Assembly: GCF_004798935.1 (NCBI RefSeq)
Contig: NZ_RAHT01000008.1
Location: 106,973 to 170,972, forward strand
DNA length: 64,000 nucleotides
Origin: Ningiella ruwaisensis
Lineage (GTDB): Bacteria > Pseudomonadota > Gammaproteobacteria > Enterobacterales > Alteromonadaceae
Direction of reading: 5' to 3'
In this document: positions 12,001 to 20,737 of the stretch, one piece after another
Numbering within the stretch: position 1 is the stretch's first letter
Layout of the letters: every line of letters starts with the position of its first letter
Position numbers and translations under genes: made by a program
The notes under the pieces: model-generated
Seen by the model: the letters and a program-made list of their open reading frames with translations, nothing else
Told to the model about the DNA's origin: nothing
Database searches by the model: none

Positions 12001-12601
12001 ATTCCTGGCGTACATCCTCCAGTCTGTCGAGATTATCTTTGGTATGACTGATTCGGTTTAGCGTTTCTTTACGTCGTTCTTTATATTTGGAAATGCCAGC
12101 GGCTTCTTCTATAAAAATACGCAATTCTTGAGGCTTTGATTCGATAAGTTTCGAAATCATGCCCTGCTCGATGATCGCATAGCTTCGCGGGCCTAATCCC
12201 GTCCCCAGAAATAAATCCGTAATATCTCTGCGTCGGCATTTTGCGCTGTTTAATTGATAGCTGGATATCGCGTCTTTGGTAACGATGCGTTTTACCGATA
12301 GCTCGTTATACTTTGCGTACTCTCCGCCTATACGCCCTGAACTATTGTCAAATACCAGTTCAACTGAACACTGTGAAACAGGCTTTCGTGCGCTAGAACC
12401 ATTGAAAATCACGTCTGTCATGGCGTCACCACGCAAATTTTTTGCAGAGCTCTCACCCAAGACCCAACGTACGGCATCAATCACGTTGGATTTTCCGCAT
12501 CCATTTGGCCCTACTACCGCAGTCATATCACCGGGAAAGGGAATATTGGTTGGGTCTACAAAGGATTTAAATCCTGCCAGACGAATTCGTTTTAAGCGCA
12601 T
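9089..12601 (-). CDS. smc: Chromosome segregation ATPase SMC
   Basis: Condensin core ATPase that organises and separates sister chromosomes with ScpA and ScpB, neither of which is here. 1170 residues: N-terminal ATPase half with Walker A GPNGCGKS (residues 31-38), long coiled coils either side of a central hinge (about 500-650), and a C-terminal half with the signature HLLSGGEKALTALSL and Walker B PFCLLDEVDAPLDDANVG. Coiled-coil arms are rich in Q, E, K and L. The presence of SMC rather than MukB separates this organism from Enterobacterales and Vibrionales. It heads the smc-zipA-ligA group and is divergent from cysZ. Confidence 0.98.
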   Translation of the reverse strand: MRLKRIRLAGFKSFVDPTNIPFPGDMTAVVGPNGCGKSNVIDAVRWVLGESSAKNLRGDAMTDVIFNGSSARKPVSQCSVELVFDNSSGRIGGEYAKYNELSVKRIVTKDAISSYQLNSAKCRRRDITDLFLGTGLGPRSYAIIEQGMISKLIESKPQELRIFIEEAAGISKYKERRKETLNRISHTKDNLDRLEDVRQELGDQLAKLKRQAAAATRYKELKAQERLLKAQLATMRWLVQSELLKQSDDIIADYQQELEEIISGKQGDESGLQALKNDQSISKQAISDLQQQIYQLGNDITKLEQSQLFARKRGSQIQAEIDQLKQSTQQIKHALTGMTDELAQQEAQIMESEPEKESLQAQLDEVQAKQYEFQDKLDEANHQLKQAEDAYHAQKQTLQQKHGQLQQTLSLQQRTESRIHELKDELEQHQSQSDDQIQRLEENLSDLSQKLHEQATHTSQLESELSDLKQSLENEQRVLQQIETQAIQLQANFDALSALQQSEQQSPSSFIDAFKTLPAWQAFSIEEGYEKALETALNAISLMQSDTLVIEGITSRKLVDMLKEGSRRESAGTDAEALATTLLFQDNFSEKKTPGTLAQKVKQSHVPDIFNQYVLAETLIDAHQKLDSLAQNEYIVTREGYLINHAIFASKAKHEDGKVIREARLAELTKQLSQLAAHKEKQMGIVSVKEQAFELKRSDVSQAQQDFRETQNAHALLNRDVENAKQVKAQFEARLSRLLDDIAKQEEMLVQEQMSSESLTEEIEQASIDAAELESQKLILESDKQSLQIQLQAVQGQFQSLQSRLHEQMLLNQRLQNSYQLLKEQRKNKDLQIQENEEKILLLQEEAETLLLPSEDQQAKLQDMLASKEALSEQQQAKQVELEHIEEKIATIEKGQIGINAKIDEIKQKIESERLSAQTAKVKAQSFIEQLAEMKQNVKEVLENLPDDANEKEYQSQLDSVSASLSRLGAVNLAAVEEYEEQAVRKQHLDDQNTDLTQALETLENAMRKIDKETRAKFKHTFDQVNEDLKTLFPKVFGGGSAYLALTDDDLLETGVTIMARPPGKKNSTIHLLSGGEKALTALSLVFAIFRLNPAPFCLLDEVDAPLDDANVGRFCKLVSEMSKTVQFIYITHNKVAMEMATHLTGVTMAEPGVSRMVSVDMEEALAIAE

Positions 12602-12798
12602 TTATTTATTATAAGGTCCGCCACACATACTACATTACTACGATTATCGCGTAAGCTATGCATGATAGAAAAACTTCGTAACAATTGAAAATATCTTTTT
12701 GCTATGAGCACACTGCAAACACCTTTTTTATTAGGTACACTTCTATCATGTAACTGCGAATGAACGCTAATTTATCTCTTTAAAGGAAAAAGGTCGAT

Positions 12799-13608
12799 AT
12801 GCAAACACCAGCGGCAAATGGCAATGCTGACCCAAACAAAAGTGGCTACAACTATTTTTTCCAGGGTTTTGAACTTATCCGTACCAAAGGACTGAAGCGT
12901 TTCGTATTTGTCCCTCTTTTTATCAATATAATTCTGTTTGCTACGGCTTTTTATTTCATTCTGGATTATATCCAGCTAGGCGTAGACTGGGTGATTAGCT
13001 TTATCCCGGACTTTTTAGGCTGGCTTAAGGATGCGCTGGTTTACCTTTTATGGCCCGTCGCTGTTATCACCGTGCTTTTAGTATTTGCCTTGCTATTTGG
13101 AACACTTGCCAATTGGATCGCAGCGCCTTTTAACGGCCTCTTAAGTGAAAAGGTAGAGCGCCATTTGCTAAATCTTCCCATGGGCGATGAAGGTTTACTG
13201 GATGTTGTTAAGGACATTCCCCGGACCCTGGGGCGGGAGCTTTCAAAGCTGCTGTATTTCATCCCGAGAGCGCTTGGCTTTTTGATCCTCTTTTTTATAT
13301 TGCCTGTTATCGGTCAAATTATCTGGTTTTTATTCAACGCATGGATGATGGCTATCCAATACTGCGATTATCCGTTTGATAATCACAAAATTGGCTTTAA
13401 ACCGATGCGCGAGCAATTACTCCAGCATAAAAGTAATTGCTTTAGCTTTGGTTTGATGGTGAACATATTCTCGCTCATACCGGTTGTAAATTTTTTAGTG
13501 ATGCCAGTTGCCATATGCGGCGCTACGGCGATGTGGACTGAACGCCTTCGTGATGATGCCCTAGCGATGCGTGACGCTCAAGCACCCCTTGCCAATGCTC
13601 AAGGCTAG
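12799..13608 (+). CDS. cysZ: Sulfate transporter CysZ
   Basis: Inner-membrane sulfate-uptake protein supplying cysteine biosynthesis. 269 residues with several long hydrophobic segments (FVFVPLFINIILFATAFYFI, and GFLILFFILPVIGQIIWFLF) and the family stretches LVYLLWPV, FGTLANWIAAPFNGLLSEKVE and FDNHKIGF. A good AAAGGAAAAAGG element precedes the ATG. The C-terminus ends in a short non-conserved tail after CGATAMWTERLRDD, slightly longer than in E. coli. The last 86 bases overlap, on the opposite strand, the 3' end of the Sel1-repeat gene. In E. coli cysZ also neighbours zipA. Confidence 0.95.
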   Translation: MQTPAANGNADPNKSGYNYFFQGFELIRTKGLKRFVFVPLFINIILFATAFYFILDYIQLGVDWVISFIPDFLGWLKDALVYLLWPVAVITVLLVFALLFGTLANWIAAPFNGLLSEKVERHLLNLPMGDEGLLDVVKDIPRTLGRELSKLLYFIPRALGFLILFFILPVIGQIIWFLFNAWMMAIQYCDYPFDNHKIGFKPMREQLLQHKSNCFSFGLMVNIFSLIPVVNFLVMPVAICGATAMWTERLRDDALAMRDAQAPLANAQG

Positions 13609-15181
13609 TACTTTGTTCAATTGACCCATCTGCATGTGCATGTAAATGATGGAGAAACGCATAGATAAACGGCATTTGTGAGCGGTATTTATCAAGTTGA
13701 TGGCGCCACAAACTAATGTAAATATCGGGTATATATTGCGTATCATGATGCTCCAAAAAGGTGATATCCGCGCTTGGTTTATAGCTTTGTACGTTTGCAT
13801 TGCTGCATGTGCGACTTGGTGCAAGTGACAAACTCCCTTCAAGTTCTTGCCACAACTGATGCTTGCTATGCGCCATCAATGAAGTCGACATATTCACGTT
13901 TTCTTGAGAAAACGCTTGTACCAACAAATTAGGCGCATCGGAATTAGTACAGTGCATTTCGGCCAATTGAGTGCTAAGCGCATATTCATCTACAAAACCG
14001 GCAAAGTGGGCTAACTCATGAATAAACACTGAATATTCATCAGCTTGGTCGAGATACATTACACCTCGTTGCACGTAGGCCTTGCCCTGCGGCGCAAAAA
14101 CAACCAAATGAGTGAAGTCGGGGTACTTTTTTATTTTTGTCAAGGCATCTAAATTACAGCTAATGCGATTATTCGCTTCGTGCGTGATGCAATTTAATAC
14201 ATCTGGCGCTAACCAAGCAATATCATTAATACAAATGGGCAGTTCGGAAAACCGTGCGTCTTCGAGAAAGCGTTGTTTGAAGGCTTTGGCTTGCACCATA
14301 GAATGCAAACTTGTGCTTACAAACTGCAGTGTTTGCGCGCAATCGCGATTGACAGAAGCTGAAACAGGCTCATCTGAAAAGAGCGTGTGCGCGGGTTGAA
14401 TCTGGTAGTGAGTTAACACATGTAAATAGTTTTCAGCTGGCGCAAAACCATTGTGAACGGCCTGCTTCAACCAGCGCTTTGCCTTATCAAGCTGATGCTC
14501 TGCATAATATATATTCGCCAGGTAGTACGCACTCTGACCATCGTAATTTGCAGCTTTTTCTAACCAGTATTTTGCATGAAGTTGCTGCTCAAATTGTGCA
14601 TCCAGCTGATTTATATTCATGTCTGGTAATTGACTGTGTATTGATTGTAAATGCTGCCTTAAATCACTTTGCGCATCATCAGGGTGCTGATAAAAATAAC
14701 GTGCTATCGTAATTACCGCAGGCGCATAGTCTTTTTGTGCAGAGGCATAGAGATGAGCAAAGCGTTGCGAAGCTTTCGTTGAAATAAGCGACATTTCGAA
14801 GTGGCTTTGCGAATGCCCTAATTCAGCGGCTTTGCGAAACCATTTTTTTTGCTGCGTTTGAGCATCTTTTAAAAGTGCCAGTTGATAAGCTGCCTCAGCG
14901 TATTCGTGTTTAGCCAATGCTTCTAACCAATAGCTGTTTTTTGTATTGACGCTTTTTAAAATTAAAGCGTCCAGTGCATTTTCATTGCCCAAAATGGCAC
15001 TCTGATAAAGTAAGCCAGAGCGACTTGAATCATCTAAATTGATATTTTGAGCCTGAGAATAAAGCAGCGCCGGAGAATAATTATCACTCCCCTTTAACAA
15101 AAATAGTATAAAGCAAGTGAATAAAAGCGCGGCTACTGGTATTAATTTGGGCCGATACTTACGAGCAGATGTTAGCAGCAT
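13523..15181 (-). CDS. Sel1/TPR-repeat membrane-anchored protein with HELAH zinc-protease-like motif
   Basis: 552-residue protein of unknown function. It starts with a basic stretch and one hydrophobic helix (LIPVAALLFTCFILFLL, about residues 13-29), so it is probably anchored in the inner membrane with the rest in the periplasm. Residues about 50-270 hold Sel1-like repeats (KKWFRKAAELGHSQSHFEMSL; HAKYWLEKAANYDGQSAYYLA; KAKRWLKQAVHNGFAPAENY). A second half contains VFIHELAHFAGFVDEYAL: HELAH at 388-392 followed by DEY, the layout of a zinc metallopeptidase active site (HExxH with a downstream acidic residue), reminiscent of M64-like peptidases. Protease activity is inference. It starts 6 bases after nlpI, so it forms an operon with it. 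Its 3' end overlaps cysZ. Confidence 0.7.
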   Translation of the reverse strand: MLLTSARKYRPKLIPVAALLFTCFILFLLKGSDNYSPALLYSQAQNINLDDSSRSGLLYQSAILGNENALDALILKSVNTKNSYWLEALAKHEYAEAAYQLALLKDAQTQQKKWFRKAAELGHSQSHFEMSLISTKASQRFAHLYASAQKDYAPAVITIARYFYQHPDDAQSDLRQHLQSIHSQLPDMNINQLDAQFEQQLHAKYWLEKAANYDGQSAYYLANIYYAEHQLDKAKRWLKQAVHNGFAPAENYLHVLTHYQIQPAHTLFSDEPVSASVNRDCAQTLQFVSTSLHSMVQAKAFKQRFLEDARFSELPICINDIAWLAPDVLNCITHEANNRISCNLDALTKIKKYPDFTHLVVFAPQGKAYVQRGVMYLDQADEYSVFIHELAHFAGFVDEYALSTQLAEMHCTNSDAPNLLVQAFSQENVNMSTSLMAHSKHQLWQELEGSLSLAPSRTCSNANVQSYKPSADITFLEHHDTQYIPDIYISLWRHQLDKYRSQMPFIYAFLHHLHAHADGSIEQSTSLEHWQGVLERHASLGHHHEGVQSTSP

Positions 15182-15187
15182 GAATGC

Positions 15188-16111
15188 TTATTGATTCTCA
15201 AAGGCGGCTTCGCGAGATTCTTGCGCTTTAATATTTTCGGCGCGTAAATTAGCCAACTCCATTCGCGCGTACTTGTGCTCAACATATTCGTGCACATTGG
15301 TACTTAAAGAAAGTTTGAAGTAATTTGCAGCGGTACTTCGATTATTGTTTGCTGCATGGTATTTGCCCAAATAAAAATAGGCTTCACATAATCGGTTATT
15401 TAGCTGTGCCTGAGACTGCACGTCACCAATTAGTTTGGCAACCACGCCTGCCTCATCAATTTTACCTAAGTAAAAATCAACCAAACTGACTGACCATAGA
15501 CTTTCATCAAGCTTGTTGCGGGCATTTAACAGTACCTGTTGTGCTGCAAGCTCATCGACCTTTCGTGTCGCGATATAATGCCAAAGCACCCGGATTGGAT
15601 CGCTCTCATCCTGATTTAAAAACGCTTTTGTGTCTTTTGTGGCCAACTCACTGCGACCACCATAGTACAGCGCGATGCCTCTGTTTAATCGGGCAAAGTG
15701 GTAATCCGGATTAATTTCAAGGGTTGAATCAAAAGCTTCATAGGCTTGCAAAAATTGACGCTCTTGCGCGTAATGTACACCAACAGAATTATATGCTTCG
15801 GCCATATCAGGCTTTAAGCGAAGCGCTTCGGTAAAATCAAGCTTTGCCAGGCTGCTTAAGCCAATTGAATCGTAGGCGATACCTCTTTGGAACAGAAGTT
15901 CTGCGCGCTCTTCATCACTTAAAGGCGCTTGATAAAGAATATGCGTGTAGCGGGCAATCACCATTTGAGAACGCTGACTGGTGGGCTCAGGTTCAGCAAG
16001 CAATAAAGAATTAACGCTCACGCCACGGGGCTGAGACGCGCAACCGCCAAGTGCCAAACTCATAGAAACGAAAACGATAGGGAGAAATCGATAATAGCTC
16101 AAGATCGCCAC
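15188..16111 (-). CDS. nlpI: TPR lipoprotein NlpI
   Basis: Outer-membrane lipoprotein that acts as an adaptor for peptidoglycan hydrolases and proteases. 307 residues. Signal peptide ends in the lipobox LGGC (Cys24), followed by TPR repeats (AELLFQRGIAYDSIGLSSLAKLDFTEAL; AEAYNSVGVHYAQERQFLQAYEAF; ARLNRGIALYYGGR). The start is most likely the GTG at 16109-16111; no ATG suits the signal peptide, and the Shine-Dalgarno element is poor. It follows pnp, as in E. coli, but the strong pnp terminator lies between, so it probably has its own promoter in 16112-16260. The Sel1-repeat gene follows within 6 bases. Confidence 0.92.
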   Translation of the reverse strand: MAILSYYRFLPIVFVSMSLALGGCASQPRGVSVNSLLLAEPEPTSQRSQMVIARYTHILYQAPLSDEERAELLFQRGIAYDSIGLSSLAKLDFTEALRLKPDMAEAYNSVGVHYAQERQFLQAYEAFDSTLEINPDYHFARLNRGIALYYGGRSELATKDTKAFLNQDESDPIRVLWHYIATRKVDELAAQQVLLNARNKLDESLWSVSLVDFYLGKIDEAGVVAKLIGDVQSQAQLNNRLCEAYFYLGKYHAANNNRSTAANYFKLSLSTNVHEYVEHKYARMELANLRAENIKAQESREAAFENQ

Positions 16112-16266
16112 ATATGTAGATCAATCATATTGCTAGTGTAATAAAAAAAGATGGCGATGCATAGTCATCAAGCATGAGTCCTGCGCTGATTGTAGTAAAA
16201 ACACCCCTTACTTCAATGAAGAGCGCAGCATTAGCGAGCGCCAGAACAAGAGAATTCAAAAACAAC

Positions 16267-16290
16267 AAAGCCAGGCAACTGCCTGGCTTT
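16267..16290 (-). terminator. Rho-independent terminator of pnp
   Basis: Perfect 10-bp stem (AAAGCCAGGC / GCCTGGCTTT) with a 4-base loop. On the minus strand it is followed by GTTGTTTTTG. It lies about 30 bases beyond the pnp stop, so pnp transcription likely ends before nlpI. Confidence 0.88.
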
Positions 16291-16321
16291 GTATCACTAG
16301 TTTATAATTGCTATTGAAAGA

Positions 16322-18445
16322 CTAGTCGTCGCTTTGCTGAGTATCGGGCTGCGGAGCTTGCGGTTTTTCAATGAGCTCTTTCATGCTAAGACGCACGCGC
16401 CCCTGACGATCAATCTCCATAACTTTCACATCAACCATCTGTCCTTCAGATAAATGATCAGTCACTTTGTTCACGCGTTCATGAGCAATCTGTGAAATGT
16501 GCACCAAACCTTCTTTACCGGGTAAGACTTCAACAAACGCACCAAAATCAACAATACGCATTACTTTACCGTTATAGGTTGCACCTACTTCTATTTCAGC
16601 TGTAACTTGTTTGATCTTGTCAATCGCGATATCAGCTTTCGCTTTTTCTGTTGCAAAAATCTTGATCGTTCCATCGTCTTCAATTTCGATATTTGTATCC
16701 GATGCCTCAGTAATTGAACGGATAGTCGCACCGCCTTTACCAATCACATCGCGGATCTTGTCCTGGTCGACCTTCATTGTGTAAATACGAGGAGCATATT
16801 CACTCATCTCTTCACGATGGCCGCCGATCGCCTTATCCATTACGCCGAGTATGTGCAAACGTGCTTCTTTGGCTTGTTTTAGCGCTATTTGCATGATCTC
16901 TTTTGTTATTCCTTCAATCTTGATATCCATTTGAAGCGCAGTAACCCCGTCGGTAGTTCCTGCTACTTTAAAGTCCATGTCACCAAGATGATCTTCGTCG
17001 CCAAGAATGTCTGAAAGTACAACAAAGTTATCGTCAGATTTGACAAGTCCCATTGCAATACCTGCAACAGACGCCTTAATCGGTACACCGGCATCCATAA
17101 GCGCTAGAGAAGTACCACAAACAGAAGCCATTGATGATGATCCGTTTGATTCAGTAATTTCAGATACAACGCGCACAACGTAAGGGAATTCTTCTGCTGA
17201 TGGCATCACTGCCTGAATACCGCGTTTTGCCAATCGGCCGTGACCAATTTCACGACGCTTGGGCGAGCCAATCATACCGGTTTCACCCACGCAGTATGGA
17301 GGGAAATTGTAGTGCAGCATAAAGCGGCTATTAGAAGTTCCGCTTAACTCATCAATCATCTGCGCATCTCGCTCAGTACCTAGCGTTGCAATAACGATTG
17401 CCTGAGTCTCACCGCGAGTGAAAAGTGCTGAACCGTGCGTACGAGGCAAAATACCCGTTGCAACGTCAAGTGCGCGAATGGTTTCAGGGTCGCGACCGTC
17501 AATTCGTTTTTCGCCAGCCAAGATACGTGAACGCACAACATCACTTTCCAATTCATGACATAGTTCACTGATCTCTTTTGGATCAAGGCTTTCATCTTCT
17601 GCCACTAAATCCGCTACTGTTTTTTCTGTCACTGCTGTAACTGCGTCTTTTCTCTCAAGTTTGTCAGAGATTTGATAAGCTGCAAGCATACCTTCACGGG
17701 CTGCGGAATCTACTTTTTCTTTTAGTGAGGTGTTTTCGGCCGGAGGTGTCCACTCCCACTTAGGCGTATTGACTTCAGCGGCAAATTCACTTACCGCTTT
17801 GACTACCGCCTGTGACTGTTCGTGACCGTGCATTACCGCACCAAGCATCACGTCTTCAGACAATACCTTAGCTTCAGATTCAACCATCAAAACAGCACTT
17901 TCAGTACCTGCAACCACCAAATCTAGTGCGCTTTTCTCTTGCTCGGAACTACGCGTATTTAAAACGAATTCATCATTGATATAACCAACGCGGGCAGCGC
18001 CAACCGGACCATTAAATGGAATACCGGAAATCGCCAAAGCAGCAGAAGTACCAATTAGGGAGATAATATCAGTTGGAATTTCAGGGTTGGCTGAGACAAC
18101 AGTGATTACAACCTGTACTTCGTTTTTAAAGCCTTCCGGGAATAGCGGACGAATTGGTCGGTCAATCAAACGCGCTATTAGCGTTTCATTCTCAGACGGT
18201 CTACCCTCTCGTTTGAAAAAGCCACCGGGAATTTTGCCGGCCGCGTAGGTTTTTTCCTGATAATTCACGGTAAGCGGGAAAAAGTCCTGGCCTTCTTTTG
18301 CTTCTTTTTTCCCAACAACGGTTACTAAAACCGCGGTATCGTCCATACTTGCCATTACAGCGGCAGTGGCTTGTCTGGCAATAACGCCAGTTTCTAATGT
18401 TACAGTATGCTGTCCATACTGAAATGTTTTTGTAATAGGAGTCAC
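16322..18445 (-). CDS. pnp: Polyribonucleotide nucleotidyltransferase (PNPase)
   Basis: Phosphorolytic 3'-5' exoribonuclease of the degradosome. 707 residues: two RNase PH domains ([43 protein letters not shown]), the intervening helical domain, a KH domain ([18 protein letters not shown]) and a C-terminal S1 domain ([26 protein letters not shown]). The start is a GTG with AAAGGATAGA upstream. rpsO, its usual upstream partner, is not present: no S15 reading frame exists in the 280 bases upstream, so pnp must rely on a promoter of its own. Confidence 0.98.
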   Translation of the reverse strand: MTPITKTFQYGQHTVTLETGVIARQATAAVMASMDDTAVLVTVVGKKEAKEGQDFFPLTVNYQEKTYAAGKIPGGFFKREGRPSENETLIARLIDRPIRPLFPEGFKNEVQVVITVVSANPEIPTDIISLIGTSAALAISGIPFNGPVGAARVGYINDEFVLNTRSSEQEKSALDLVVAGTESAVLMVESEAKVLSEDVMLGAVMHGHEQSQAVVKAVSEFAAEVNTPKWEWTPPAENTSLKEKVDSAAREGMLAAYQISDKLERKDAVTAVTEKTVADLVAEDESLDPKEISELCHELESDVVRSRILAGEKRIDGRDPETIRALDVATGILPRTHGSALFTRGETQAIVIATLGTERDAQMIDELSGTSNSRFMLHYNFPPYCVGETGMIGSPKRREIGHGRLAKRGIQAVMPSAEEFPYVVRVVSEITESNGSSSMASVCGTSLALMDAGVPIKASVAGIAMGLVKSDDNFVVLSDILGDEDHLGDMDFKVAGTTDGVTALQMDIKIEGITKEIMQIALKQAKEARLHILGVMDKAIGGHREEMSEYAPRIYTMKVDQDKIRDVIGKGGATIRSITEASDTNIEIEDDGTIKIFATEKAKADIAIDKIKQVTAEIEVGATYNGKVMRIVDFGAFVEVLPGKEGLVHISQIAHERVNKVTDHLSEGQMVDVKVMEIDRQGRVRLSMKELIEKPQAPQPDTQQSDD

Positions 18446-18760
18446 ACTCTATCCTTTCATTAATCTATTTTATTTTCGCTTTTTATCGCGCGCATAGTAT
18501 AGCGGTTGTTGTTTGCTAATACCATGTTCTGCGGCATAAAAGCTCTTAAAAGACAAAGATAAACACTCGCTGAAAACAAATCATCATATTCTCGCCCTTA
18601 CCCTCCTGAATAATACCTAGGTATTTTAAAACCGATAAACGCAAATGGACCTCTGCCGATAGCATTATTAATACGCTATTTAAAACGCACAGTCGGACGC
18701 AGGATCAGCCTGTGAAAGCCGTGATTGAATACCTTGGAGTTTATAGGAGCCCTGGCAAGC
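18446..18760. other. Intergenic region between pnp and the small membrane protein gene
   Basis: About 315 bases without a gene I can support. It holds the possible pnp promoter, a perfect 14-base palindrome (AATACCTAGGTATT, 18612-18625), and the leader of the divergent small membrane protein gene. I looked on the minus strand for a remnant of rpsO and saw none. Confidence 0.5.
18496..18501 (-). promoter_or_regulatory. Possible -10 box of a pnp promoter
   Basis: TATACT on the minus strand, about 50 bases before the GTG of pnp. The matching -35 region (ATGGTA/TGGTAT) is poor, so this is only a candidate. It is worth noting because pnp lacks the usual rpsO read-through promoter here. Confidence 0.35.
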
Positions 18761-19147
18761 ATGAGACGTTTTATGACCATTGAAGATTTCAAATCCCGTC
18801 CCTGTCCTTTTGAATATTTAACGCTGTATTTTTCTTTTTCAATCTCTCTTATAACCGGGACAGCCTGCGTATTCGGACAGATTCAATCATCGTGGGCCAT
18901 TTTAATTTTGTTTTTACTGATTGGAAGCGGGTCTTTTCTTCTTCGCTGCAAGTACAAGCGACAATCCTTGGCCGAAGGCTTTTACCGTGAATGGCTTGAA
19001 AATCTGCCGCCTGCGCAAGTAAAGGAGTTGGCTTATTGTTTAAAATCAGATAGCAGAGAATATGCAATGCTAATGTGCTCAACATATCGCTATAGTTTGG
19101 CGCTTGAGCCAGAGAAGCGAGGCTTTAAGCCTGCTTCGCTTGCCTGA
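18761..19147 (+). CDS. Hypothetical two-helix membrane protein
   Basis: I do not recognise this protein. From the ATG at 18761 (GGAG about 11 bases upstream) it has about 128 residues; the frame is open back to a TTG at 18725. It has a short N-terminal cytoplasmic-looking part, two adjacent hydrophobic segments (YLTLYFSFSISLITGTACVF and SWAILILFLLIGSGSFLL), then a basic loop and a soluble C-terminus (GFYREWLENLPPAQVKELAYCLK). It stands in the gap where rimP-nusA-infB-rbfA-truB-rpsO is found in many gammaproteobacteria, so it may be a lineage-specific insertion. Reading frame and RBS support a real gene, but no family can be named. Confidence 0.5.
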   Translation: MRRFMTIEDFKSRPCPFEYLTLYFSFSISLITGTACVFGQIQSSWAILILFLLIGSGSFLLRCKYKRQSLAEGFYREWLENLPPAQVKELAYCLKSDSREYAMLMCSTYRYSLALEPEKRGFKPASLA

Positions 19148-19212
19148 AAAGCGGACAAAAACCAAACAACAAGGTCATCAGTTTGCTTGTCCGCACCTGT
19201 ATAAGGCTTAAA

Positions 19213-20115
19213 CTATTTAAAAATAATATCTCTGGCCGTACTACAAACAGCAGCTACAGCGGGATGTGTAACCTTTCGTTCGGCAGAAATGGCGTAGAAC
19301 TTTTGTTTGATATCTTTCAGGTGACCAATCACTTCAAGACCAAAACCCTCTTGCACTTCTTGTTCAATGATACTTGGCATAAAAAACACACCAAAACCGG
19401 CTTTTCCAAAAGACTTCATTAAGGCGCTATCGTCATACTGCCCTCGTATGATCGGGTAAATGTTTGCATCATGGCACCACTTATCAAACAGTTGCCTGAT
19501 AGCATATTGTTTTGTCGGCAACAAAATAGGCGCCTCGTTTAAACAGCCGGGAAAGGGTCCTTTTAACTTTTTAGCAAGCTCTGGCGAGGCAAAAAACGAA
19601 AGCTCAGACTGCCCAAGATAGTGATTGTATGCTTTGATGCTAAAAGCACTACTAAGCGGTGTATCCGTGAGCACCATATCAACCTCATGCACAGCAAGCT
19701 CACCTAAAATTGCCTCTACTGGCCCTTCTTTGCACATAAGGCTCACTTCTTGCGAAAGTGATAATGCAGGCTCCAGTATTTTATAAACAATGGTTTTGGG
19801 AAGGGCGCTGGCAGCACTTACTATAAATTCTGAGGTTCCGACTAGTGGCGCGCCACGAAGTACGTCAGTCAATTCCTTTCCTAACTCAAAAATGTCGTCC
19901 GCGTAGCGTAATACCAGTCTTCCGGTTTCCGTTAAGCGTAATCGTCTACCCACCCTATCAAAAAGCGGCTGGCCAATTCGCTCTTCAAGCATGCTTAATT
20001 GCCCGCTGATTGTTTGAGGTGTGATAAATAGCTTGTCTGCCGCTCGAGCAATACTGCCTTCTGTGGCCACGACCCAAAAGTAATGAAGGTGTTTATAATT
20101 AATGTTATCCGCCAT
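19213..20115 (-). CDS. nhaR: NhaR-type LysR family transcriptional regulator
   Basis: 300-residue LysR-type regulator. The N-terminal winged helix-turn-helix (INYKHLHYFWVVATEGSIARAADKLFITPQTISGQLSMLEERIG, residues about 5-48) closely follows the NhaR pattern (HLYYFW, TPQTITGQ, ALEERL). A type-2 periplasmic-binding-like effector domain covers the rest. In E. coli NhaR responds to sodium and activates nhaA and pgaABCD. No nhaA neighbour is present, so its targets here are unknown. The ATG at 20115 is followed by a good LysR N-terminus. It faces the HPF-like gene across 267 bases, where any autoregulatory LysR site would be expected. Confidence 0.85.
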   Translation of the reverse strand: MADNINYKHLHYFWVVATEGSIARAADKLFITPQTISGQLSMLEERIGQPLFDRVGRRLRLTETGRLVLRYADDIFELGKELTDVLRGAPLVGTSEFIVSAASALPKTIVYKILEPALSLSQEVSLMCKEGPVEAILGELAVHEVDMVLTDTPLSSAFSIKAYNHYLGQSELSFFASPELAKKLKGPFPGCLNEAPILLPTKQYAIRQLFDKWCHDANIYPIIRGQYDDSALMKSFGKAGFGVFFMPSIIEQEVQEGFGLEVIGHLKDIKQKFYAISAERKVTHPAVAAVCSTARDIIFK

Positions 20116-20382
20116 TTTGTCCGCCGCGTAATATACTTATTGTCCATTCGAGTCTTTTTTAACAGAACGCAAGTATAGAATTAAAATTTGATGTGAAGTT
20201 TCAAAGCTTAGTAAAGATTGCTTTCCAAACTACAGCTCACTTTTTTCGATTATGTCTTATACATATATTCGAATTTATTCGTTCACTTTTACTTGATAGT
20301 GTTGCACGGCTAGTAAAAATAAACTGATGATTGACGTGCAGTTTACCCATCACGCCATATCACCATAACTGAGGCGGACTAC

Positions 20383-20721
20383 ATGGATTATTCTTTAGAT
20401 GTAAACAATATGGCTGTAAGTGACGACGAAAGTCACTTGATTGACACGCGCATAGGACTGACGCTTTCTCGCTACGCAAATTTAATTGAACAGTGTCACA
20501 TTTGTTTATTAAGACAGGAATCAAACGAAGACTCACTGCCCGTGGAATGCAAAATCAATCTTCTTTTACATGCAGGACATGAAATACAAATTCGTGACAG
20601 AGCCAGAAATACCGAATATGCCTGTACACAAGCACTTCAGCGCTGTAAACGCGCTATTGAAAGACACCTGAAACATCATAGAGGTGTGCGGTTAGGTTCA
20701 AGCATTACCAGTCGTACTTGA
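20383..20721 (+). CDS. HPF/RaiA-like ribosome-associated protein (S30AE fold)
   Basis: 112-residue protein whose pattern fits the beta-alpha-beta-beta-beta-alpha fold of hibernation-promoting factors: LIDTRIGLTLSRYANLIEQCHICLLRQ, then VECKINLLLHAGHEIQIRDRARNTEYACTQALQRCKRAIERHLKHHRG. It resembles the short stand-alone 'HPF/RaiA family' proteins more than classic Hpf, which sits with rpoN. The call rests on pattern, not on alignment. GGCGGA precedes the ATG. It ends just before a strong bidirectional terminator and the tRNA-Leu gene. A role in stationary-phase ribosome protection is inference. Confidence 0.6.
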   Translation: MDYSLDVNNMAVSDDESHLIDTRIGLTLSRYANLIEQCHICLLRQESNEDSLPVECKINLLLHAGHEIQIRDRARNTEYACTQALQRCKRAIERHLKHHRGVRLGSSITSRT

Positions 20722-20737
20722 ATAAATCGTTAATAAT

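Noticed and set aside
13561..13842. 93-codon minus-strand frame overlapping cysZ and the Sel1-repeat gene
   Set aside because: It is a second frame of the same region; the Sel1 frame has clear repeats and the HELAH motif, this one has none.
18446..18724. Possible rpsO remnant upstream of pnp
   Set aside because: I read the minus strand in all frames and saw no S15-like stretch, unlike the clear rlmE traces near ftsH.
19213..20115. A sodium/proton antiporter operon with nhaR
   Set aside because: No nhaA or nhaB reading frame is present on either side.
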